Shown here: in pieces, positions 6,169 to 6,372 of the stretch
Layout of the letters: each line of letters opens with the position of its first letter
How positions within the stretch are numbered: the first letter of the stretch is position 1
The notes under the pieces: generated by a model
What the model was told of the DNA's origin: nothing
What the model saw: the letters and a program-made list of their open reading frames with translations, nothing else
Databases searched by the model: none
Made by a program: the position numbers and the translations under genes
Origin: Bacteroidota bacterium
GTDB lineage: Bacteria > Bacteroidota > Bacteroidia > UBA7662 > CANHCV01
NCBI GenBank assembly: GCA_027488715.1
Contig: JAIYBD010000217.1
Span: 1-6,372, forward strand
Direction: 5' to 3'
DNA: 6,372 nt

Positions 6169-6372
6169 TGGAATTCCAGAAATTAATTTCCTCGAAGTAT
6201 TGCTCTCTTTTTGGACGGAATCCTTCCAGTTGTTTTCCTTTTTTTGAAGGTTTGATCATCATTATTTTCGGATTCCTTTGGTAAGAAAGAAAATTAATTT
6301 TACCGTCAATCCAAGTCAATCGCAATTTGTCCGCTGAAACTTCTGTTTCTCTTTCAATCTTTTTTCCGGTAA
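6152..6372 (-). CDS. 3' end of a convergent gene of unknown function (72 codons visible; 5' end outside the window)
   Basis: On the minus strand a frame is open from the window edge (first full codon at 6370-6368) to TAA at 6154-6152. The other two minus frames hit stops within 20 codons of the edge. The 72 visible residues are rich in Lys, Arg and aromatics, with a TWIDGKINFLSY stretch about 19-30 residues in, a basic KPSKKGK segment, and a FWNSINRIY end. There is no transmembrane segment and no motif I recognise. The tail overlaps the last 17 nt of the TPR gene, tail to tail, which is plausible in this compact region. The absence of any other gene over 6169-6372 and an amino-acid composition like its neighbours support it. 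It is a real-looking partial gene, but a chance open frame of this length in a 204-bp gap cannot be excluded. Confidence 0.55.
   Translation of the reverse strand, partial: TGKKIERETEVSADKLRLTWIDGKINFLSYQRNPKIMMIKPSKKGKQLEGFRPKREQYFEEINFWNSINRIY
6169..6190. repeat. Two abutting perfect palindromes just after the TPR gene stop
   Basis: TGGAATTCCA (6169-6178) is followed directly by GAAATTAATTTC (6179-6190). Both are perfectly self-complementary. As RNA hairpins they would give only 3-4 bp stems around 4-nt loops and lack a U tract, so they are not a convincing terminator. They lie within the codons of the minus-strand frame. They may be chance in AT-rich DNA or a protein-binding site at the convergent junction. 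Confidence 0.3.

Noticed and set aside
6205..6250. Inverted-repeat-like CCTTC...GAAGG near a T-rich run as a terminator
   Set aside because: The arms are only 5 bp with a loop of about 20 nt, and it lies within the minus-strand coding frame; not supportable.
6168..6284. Plus-strand 38-codon frame whose ATG overlaps the TPR gene stop as TGATG, encoding a hydrophobic peptide ending in an Ile/Phe-rich stretch
   Set aside because: It is antisense to the longer minus-strand frame that is open across the whole gap. There is no Shine-Dalgarno site beyond chance and the peptide resembles nothing known. The stop-start overlap alone is weak evidence.

Overview
The window looks like a piece of a Bacteroidota chromosome, most likely Flavobacteriales or a relative. 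The strongest evidence is a secreted protein with a C-terminal type IX secretion (T9SS) type A sorting domain, since T9SS is essentially confined to this phylum. AT-rich, lysine/asparagine/isoleucine-rich coding and the near absence of Shine-Dalgarno sites agree with this. I cannot name a genus.

Layout: four plus-strand genes are packed head to tail with no intergenic space worth the name. (1) Bases 2-1441 hold the 3' part of a D-alanine--D-alanine ligase-type ATP-grasp gene. It enters from outside the window, and its first ~28 visible residues match the C-terminal tail of a second such module, so the full protein appears to be a tandem ligase. (2) Bases 1431-2225 encode a membrane-anchored protein with one transmembrane segment and three PASTA domains; it overlaps gene 1 by 11 nt. 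(3) Bases 2218-4017 encode a T9SS-exported beta-rich protein; it overlaps gene 2 by 8 nt. (4) Bases 4027-6168 encode an exported protein made almost entirely of about 19-20 TPR-like repeats, starting 9 nt after gene 3. At the right edge a convergent minus-strand reading frame (6152-6372, 5' end outside the window) overlaps the end of gene 4 by 17 nt. No promoter, intrinsic terminator, RNA gene, mobile element or CRISPR is visible. The operon promoter must lie upstream of base 1, unless internal promoters sit inside coding sequence.

How the genes may work together: the ligase makes D-Ala-D-Ala-type dipeptide for peptidoglycan, and the PASTA domains belong to a family that binds peptidoglycan or muropeptides in other bacteria. 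The last two genes encode exported proteins (outer-surface or extracellular, and periplasmic or outer-membrane associated). The cluster therefore reads as a cell-envelope operon. The functional link between the first two and the last two genes is inferred from tight packing only. The most unusual item is the apparent double ATP-grasp ligase, whose second module has a shifted glycine-rich loop and extra segments compared with ordinary Ddl.
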